Assembly (NCBI GenBank): GCA_015178975.1
Contig: WHVD01000001.1
Coordinates: forward strand, 2,232,001 to 2,296,000
Direction of reading: 5' to 3'
Length of the DNA: 64,000 nucleotides
From: Hysterangium stoloniferum
Taxonomy: Eukaryota; Basidiomycota; Agaricomycetes; Hysterangiales; Hysterangiaceae
Each line of letters opens with the position of its first letter. The first letter of the stretch is position 1. The position numbers and the translations under genes are program-made. Of the stretch, positions 57,711 through 64,000 are shown in pieces. Below the pieces are notes generated by a model. The model was not told the origin of the DNA, searched no databases, and worked only from the letters and a program-made list of their open reading frames with translations.

Positions 57711-58146
57711 TACATTGTAGTTACATAGGCCTGTGTTGCCTTTACTTACGCTCTCTGTGGACATCCCAAATTCTCCCTCGCCTGGATAATGTAATTCATC
57801 AACACCATCATAGAATCATTACACTGTGTTGAATCTTTGGAAAGAGCTCCGTATGCAAAATGTCATGGACTCTGAGGGTAACCATATATCTGTTCCGCGC
57901 CGCTGCTACTAAAAGAAACCCTCGTACCCCCATATCATTCTAGAGAGTTATTACCAATCTTTACAGTTAGTTGCAGGTTAGAAAATAATATCCCATCGAT
58001 CCTTCTCTGATCCGAATCCTGCATGTTGCAGTGGTGCTTTACGTGAGACGTTCATTATTATGTTCACAGCAAACATATATGCATTGTATGTATGCGTGTA
58101 TGCGTGCATTATATAACGTACATCCCACATCCTCCATCATAGCTAT

Positions 58147-58800
58147 CTATCTACTCCACAGACGGTTCAGGCCCACTATCACTTGCCGGCGCAACTTTCG
58201 ACTGCACCGAAGGATTATTGCGGCCTGTAATGACAAAAGCAATCGAAAGACGGGTGAACGACGGTGTCTAATATCATCAATGACACACCCGGAACTTCTA
58301 CATGTCCAATCAACCACAACAACCGCCTTCCCAGTAGCAAATAATGCCTCTGACAACGACCGGTAGGGAATGGCTGCGAACGGGGTGGCATTGAAGATTG
58401 GGAGGGAGGGGGATTTTGTACGGGAGAGGCCGGAGTTAAGTCAGGCAATGCAAGGCGCGAGGAGCTGTTGGTGAGAAAGGATAGGGGATAGTATATGCGG
58501 AAGGTTGGAAGTGTGCATATTGACTAGAGGGTGGATGCCATGTCGCCACTGTTTCCCAAATTCCTGAGTCCTGTCAGTCCTTGAGAGAAGACAGGCTCGA
58601 ATCCATGGGGCGAGTATGACGTACCTGAGGATGACTCGATTCTTTAAGGGCCTCCCTCCTTGTCCATGACACGCGTTGAAGAGAGAATAACCACCGCTGA
58701 CCATGTTTCGTAGGCACCCACCTCACCTGCAGAAAATTCGTCGCATGTACAACAAAGATGTCAGGGAAAGCCGCAACACGTGCACGTCTGGAAACACATC
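58147..58800 (-). pseudogene. USP block II, copy 4
   Basis: Degenerate Cys box LRNLGNSGDMAS (58575-58540, Cys to Gly), a shortened Pro-rich linker, then EALFATGKAVVVVDW (58350-58305). Frames are inconsistent between exons. Confidence 0.6.
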
Positions 58801-58842
58801 CACAACCTAGTCGGTATCAGCCTATAGTACTGAGACGACACT

Positions 58843-59640
58843 ATGAAAGACTCACGTCTGCGGTGGAACACCTACCTCGCACCGCAGGTACGAATACTCA
58901 ACCGCAGCTTGCCCATCCTGTCCCCTACGCACTCACGCAGCCTCCCCCGCGCACACAACACCTCTCTAAAGCCGGGATCGGATACCCACGCTCAAATCAT
59001 CAAGCTCGTCCACACGATAGCGCAAACCTCCTTGCACTACATACACCGTGACTCTTCCTCCACCTCAAAGCAGAAGATGATAGTAGGCTCCGGCTCCTGG
59101 ACGTGTGTTTAGCGTGTTAACGCGGGACTTTAAGAATATATATGCGAAGAACTCTTGCGCGTCTTGCCGCTTAGTCATCGAGAAACTCTTCCGATGGGGG
59201 ATTTGAACATGGTGGCTTTGATGGGTTCTTGGAGTACGGGCAGTGGCGTCGAGGATGGACGAGGGGATCACCGTGGATGGCATTGGTTCCACGGCCTCAC
59301 CAGCACTTCGACGGGGGTAGGGACACCGGTGTGAGACGGGAAATGGCTGCGAGGGTGGGATAACCAGCCTGAACGGATTCGGTCCGCGATTTTGCGCATC
59401 TGAAAGTTAAAACAGGATATGGGGAGCTCTTCGATACAGGAACAGGCGCGGGTGAGAAAGGATCAGGGATGGTATGTGCGGAAGGCTGGAAGTGTGAGTA
59501 TCGATGTTGATCCCATGTAGCAGCTGTTTCCGAGATTACGGAGTCCCGTCAGTCTTGCAGGGGAGACAGGGTCGAAAACATTACACGAGTATGACGGACC
59601 TCCGGATGATTCGACTCGTCAAGAATGACCTCGTTCCTTG
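58843..59640 (-). pseudogene. USP block I, copy 4
   Basis: The Cys box LTGLRNLGNSCYMGS lies near 59555-59510. FQMRKIADRIRSGW-type sequence lies near 59405-59370. IKATMFKSPIGRVSR-like and DAQEFFAYIFLK lie near 59220-59140, with a deletion in between. Pseudogene. Confidence 0.65.
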
Positions 59641-59719
59641 TCCATGACAAGCCCAATATCTCACTGTCGGTAAACAATCATAATTGTCCTTCTCCGTGTC
59701 CTCGACAGTAGCAAGGTTC

Positions 59720-60145
59720 TTAAGCGGCTGCCCGCGACTTTTCTATCACCAACGCCACCAAATCAATCATCAAAACTTCCCAGCTCATACTCAGCTGCTC
59801 ACAGAAGAAAAAAAACACCCTACTCACTCGTTTCGGGTTCGGTTCCAGCATGCTCTTCACATACACGGATACCCAAGCATCCCACAATGCAGCTGCACAT
59901 GCATCCGCGTTACATCGCCCCCCACACACTCTCTATCCAAGCACGGGAGGCACGTGATGCCTTCAAGTACATCCTATTAGATCGCGTGGTTGGGGTGTAA
60001 GCATAATAAGTGAAATCTCATTTCCATTGGAAGAACGGAGGACATACTTCTTTGTCCAAGCACTGTGGTGTTTCTTCTCTCTGAAAAGAGTCTGAAAGAC
60101 GAGGACTGGGAAGACGAGAAAGTCTGGGAGGAAGAATGAGCGCAA
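59720..60145 (-). other. Conserved block D, copy 4
   Basis: Matches 39740-40211; GRCNADACAAALWDAWVSVY is open and the same donor follows. Confidence 0.4.
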
Positions 60146-60731
60146 GACGCAGGACTCCAGTACATGTTACGCGATGTCACACTTTTTTTGTGAATATTTT
60201 TGAAAATTAACATTCACGTATTCTTACATCTTCTATTCATAGTTGAATCATAGGCAGAGGTACAGAGCTCCAGTAAATAAAGCTTTTATATCTCAGAATG
60301 ATATAGCTAGACGTGACGGGAAAATCTTCGCTAGGTTTGATCGTGTCCGAGTTCAATCATCCTCCCATATGCACCTAGGTAGCTGAAAATAACGTATGCC
60401 CCTTATTCAAGACGTCAATACTATTAAATAAGGATAACATCGACACTCACGGGTCTCGCTCAAATACCGTGTTCGGCCACACAGGGTCATTTATCCAACT
60501 GGGCTCCGCATCATAAGAAGCACGCAACTGCACATCTGGAACAGGTCCCCCCGACGGGCCAGAAATATAACGTGGAGAAGTAGGCTCAAACAGGAATATA
60601 GTACGCGGTTCCACATCTCCGGAGTGACTAAATTACTCTGTCAGGCTCTGACATCGATGAAGGGGAAAGTGAAACAAACGAATTCTGAGGCATTTCCACA
60701 ACTACTCTGGTCCCCCAGTGGAATACCGTTG

Positions 60732-62700
60732 TCACAAAGGGTTCAATATCATCTCCAATAGACTTCTGTGCTTACTGATCATCAACTCATGTGGAAGGAC
60801 ACCCTTGATCTCATTTTCCTCTATGTAAAGTGGTGCGTATGCTCTCCACGCTTTCTGCACTTCAGAGGACGGGCCTAAGTCTGTGATATTGACAATGGGC
60901 CGGCAGAAAACTTCGATGCTGCGTTCGCCAATATCATAGGTATATCTACGCGGCAGAAAACTGAGCAACGATCGGGTCAGTGTGCTAGCTCGAAAAATAC
61001 CTTCTCATTGGTTTTCCACCTCGTATTGTTACACTCTCACCCTCGTCTAAATATCCAGACCTATGGTTGCCGAGGTCAACACGAACCCCGACTAAGGGTT
61101 CTATCCCGAGGGTTTCAGAGAACCACTCATGTAGATTCCCACACACTACAAAATGGCCTGTCACTTTATCCCGATAGCCCACGTCCCACAACGCGATGGA
61201 CCAAAGATCTCCATCCTCGATGTCCCCGTGATTGGTTCCAGAAACCCGAAGTCCAGTAGTTGATTGGCCAATTGATGAATGGTGTGCGAGCTTCGAAGTT
61301 GTTGATCCATTAAAGCCGTGCCGAAACACCATGAATCCACTTTGGACATGAATAAATTCACAATGGAATCGGGTGATCATGGATTGATCCTAGAGTCACC
61401 GGGGTAAATACCGGGAAGCCATCTCTCATAGTACCCGGGCTGGCCACGGCTGACCAGTGTTCCGGTGTACACAAGCTTCAGATGACGGCGATTGGCAGGA
61501 CAGTCTGTCATAGTGACAATTGAATCACCGGGCATAAAAAACTGAATAGACAAAGTTATCATTGACATCTGATGTCAGTCGAATTAACGAACGAGCTCGT
61601 CAATAAAAATTTCGTTGTTTGCACAGAATTCAACTAATTCCTAATGTCACATTGTCACATCAGCATTTGCGTGAGAGAAGTATCAAACTACGTCACATTG
61701 TAAGAATCCCTCTAAAATATATCGCGTTAGCTTGTAAATATAGCGAGTCATTTCATTCACCATCTCCCATAGTCCCAAAATGGTTTCTCTCACATCGGAT
61801 GATCTAGTGCGTTCGAGCCATTGACATGCGTCCTCAGGTTCAGGGCCCGGATTTCGGAAAACTTGGAAAAGTACATTGTCTTGTGCGTTACTGTAGCCCA
61901 AGAACTCAGCAATGCTGGCGTCCCTGGACATAAATGTGATTGCACTACTTGGGTTATTTAATCTGACGTGTGACATTCTCACCACACGTCTTGATAGGAA
62001 GTGAGGTCGCATTGAAACTATATCAAAAGTATTAAAAATAGTATGAGTTGACTCTATTGCAATACACAATATACAAGGGTTTAATAAGCTTGTAATAAAA
62101 GTACTTTGTGTCTCAATATCTTGTGTCAGTTAGTGTAGCACCTCCTGACAATATAGGTTGGATGCTCTGGGAGGTGTATACTGGTTCTGACACACATTAA
62201 CCTCCAAATGCATGGTCCACAATTAGCATCTTCATATGAAAAGTTGCAATAATTGGTGGACTCCCCCTATAAAAAGGTGTGTTTCATCATCAAATTTAAC
62301 AAAAAGTGTGATACGTTGCAAATAGTTTTGGAAATCCACACCAGCCAAAGCAGAATCGTACCTCTTTGTGTCTCAAATCCCACGTGGGTCTCCCGCCTTC
62401 GTACATTTTGACCAATACCGACTTACCGTCACTTTCAGCCTTTGCTTCACCAAGTTTGACATTCCACCGCAAGGCGACCGGATGGTGTTCTGCCTTTTCA
62501 TCGTCATAATCATTATGGTGCGCGATCGATATGGTGCGCAACACTTAAAAATTCCTTCTATGAACCAAACACTATGTAATTACTATAAGCCAACGGGCTT
62601 GATATTTGAGATGACAGAACGAGCGTACGTTTTCACTAATATCGTTTCTTCCGCTGCCCGTGACCGACGAAAACGAATCAAGAATACCGTGTAATTGACG
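60732..62700 (-). pseudogene. MLKL-like gene, copy 5, lacking N-terminal domain
   Basis: Minus-strand exons: VLRTISIAHHNDYDD with KSVLVKMYEGGRPTWDL (62540-62380), AEFLGYSNAQDNVLFQVF (61920-61860), TMTDCPANRRHLKLVYTGTL (61515-61455), GHFVVCGNLHEWFSETLG (61165-61110) and LPRRYTYDIGERSIEVF (60955-60905). An insertion lies at 62030-62301. Sequence jumps to USP block I at about 62755, so the N-terminal domain exons are missing. Confidence 0.65.
62030..62301. mobile_element. LTR-like insertion, TSD AAAAG
   Basis: 272 bp flanked by AAAAG (62025-62029 and 62302-62306), absent from copies 2 and 3. It starts TATTAAAAATAG, ends TTTAACA and contains a TATAAAAAGG box near 62268. Confidence 0.75.
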
Positions 62701-62754
62701 TATGATATCGTCCATTCTGGTATCATCGACGGCTACGAGGTGAGCGACGTGTGA

Positions 62755-63290
62755 TGAACTCTTGAGAATCTTGCTGTTTCGTCAGTGAAAATTCTTCGTG
62801 GACACTTCCTATGAGGGAATTGAACATGGTAGGTTTGATGGGTCCTTGGAGTACGGGCAGCGGCGTCGAGGATGGACGAGGGATCATCGTCAATGGCATT
62901 GGTTCCATGAGATCAACAGCACTTCGGAGGAGGTAGGGACACCAGTGGCGTAAGATGGGAAATGGCTGCGAGGGTGTGATAACCAGCCTGAAAGGATTCA
63001 GTCCGCTATTTTGCGCATCTGAAAGTCAAACAGGATATGGGGAGCTCTTCGGTGCAGGAACAGTCGTGGGTGAGAAATAATAGGCGATGGTATGTGCGGA
63101 AACATGAATATCGATGGGAGGGTGGATTCCATGTAGCAGCTGTTTCCGAGATCGCGGAGTCCTGTCAGTCCTGTAGGGAAGACGGGCTCTAAAACATTAC
63201 ACGAGTATGACGTACCTCAGGATGACTCGACTCTGACTCTTCAAGAAATGACCTCCGTCCTTGTCCAAGACAACCCCAATATTTCACTGT
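62755..63290 (-). pseudogene. USP block I, copy 5
   Basis: The minus strand shows LTGLRDLGNSCYMES (63165-63120), a shortened following helix, and PIKPTMFNSLIGSVHEEFSL with TKQQDSQEF (62855-62765), the most canonical QQDxxEF motif of the window. The frame breaks between Cys box and this motif. There is no block II. Confidence 0.7.
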
Positions 63291-64000
63291 CGGCCTAAAT
63301 TCATAATTGTTCTTCTCGTTCTCCTCGACAGTAACAAGGTTCTTATGCGGCAGTTCGCTACTCTTCTATCACCAACGCCACTAACTCAATCAGCAAAGCT
63401 GCCCAGCTCATACCCACATGCTCACAGAACAAAAAAAAACACCTTACTCACTCGGTTCGCGTTTGGTTCCAGCATGTTGTTTCATGGTAAATCGAGACAC
63501 ATTATTCCTATCTTCTGTTCTTACTATCATGTATAAATATATATTACGAATCATCTTTATGTTTGTATTTTCTTAACTAGCTATTCTCACTCGGGAGGTC
63601 TGCATGCTTGACTCCTTCGAATAGTGGGTGGTGGGAACAAGTCTGTGGTTGTGTGGACCCATATGTACCCACATGTACTTACTGCAGCGCTATCTGTGTT
63701 AATCTACAGCCCTGGTCATTTGAGGTCTGAGTCTGATTTTGGTCACTCCTGGTGACTTCTGTGGCTTTCTATCATCTATTCTAACAGCCCATCACTTAAT
63801 ATTTGTGCTATGAGGAGGCGGTTTCAGAACCTGGATTACAGAAAACTTGGGAAAGTACATTCATTGTCTTGTGTGTTGCTGTAGCCCAAGAACTCAGTAA
63901 TGCTAGGGTTCCTGAACATGAATGTGATTGGACTACCTTGGGTTATTTAGTCTGATGTGTTGCATTCTTACGATACGTCTTGATAGGAAGTGAGGTCGCG
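63291..64000 (-). repeat. Start of the next duplicated unit
   Basis: Block D remnant to 63476, then a jump to sequence matching 828-985 (TGTTTCATGGTAAATCGAGA, CACTCGGGAGGT). At 63850-64000 the MLKL-like middle exon block follows (CTCAGTAATGCTAGGGTTCC), as at 1080-1200. The order equals that at the left edge, indicating that the tandem series continues beyond both borders. Confidence 0.6.

Overview
The window looks like transposon-rich, gene-poor DNA from a filamentous fungus, most likely an agaricomycete basidiomycete. The reasons are 44-80 nt introns with GTRNGY donors and YAG acceptors, Ty3/Gypsy-type gag and protease remnants, many solo LTRs with 5-bp target duplications, and two gene families I associate with mushroom-forming fungi (a GNANAGKTT-type G-domain protein and a 4-helix-bundle, MLKL/HeLo-like N-terminal domain protein). 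No species can be named from sequence alone. I saw no rRNA, tRNA, CRISPR array or bacterial-type operon.

Layout. 1-3490: decayed pieces of a duplicated unit (an MLKL-like gene fragment and a UBP14/USP5-like deubiquitinase pseudogene, minus strand). 3600-9548: a 5.95-kb foldback element with long terminal inverted repeats, a TAA target duplication and a core of mirror-image 10-bp satellite. 9550-28100: nested LTR retrotransposon debris, including three gag regions, one gag-protease region with a primer-binding site, an LTR inserted in an LTR, inverted-arm elements and minisatellites. Much of it is CpG-depleted, while a few insertions are still CpG-rich. 28521-34709: a plus-strand gene for a G-domain GTPase with normal small introns, interrupted by a 4.3-kb array of more than 60 consecutive intron-like units separated by single-codon (3 nt, twice 6 nt) exons. 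34710-37800: AT-rich intergenic DNA with one LTR. 37800-64000: further copies of the deubiquitinase/MLKL-like unit, all minus strand, broken by solo LTRs, minisatellites and other insertions.

The outstanding feature is the micro-exon/intron array. In its first half (29842-31402) 23 introns with unrelated bodies follow one another, each ending in AG, followed by exactly one codon (two codons twice), followed by a new GT donor. In its second half (31403-34139) the same architecture is amplified as a homogeneous 71-bp tandem repeat with 38 more codon-sized exons. Recognisable coding exons lie on both sides, and no triplet is a stop codon. Whether the triplets are spliced in one by one, or the whole block is removed stepwise, cannot be decided from DNA.

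The duplicated deubiquitinase/MLKL-like unit is the second theme. It holds two related USP catalytic blocks, one with the catalytic Cys box intact and the other with Cys replaced by Gly in three of four copies, next to a gene with a fungal cell-death-type N-terminal helical domain. Most copies look like pseudogenes.
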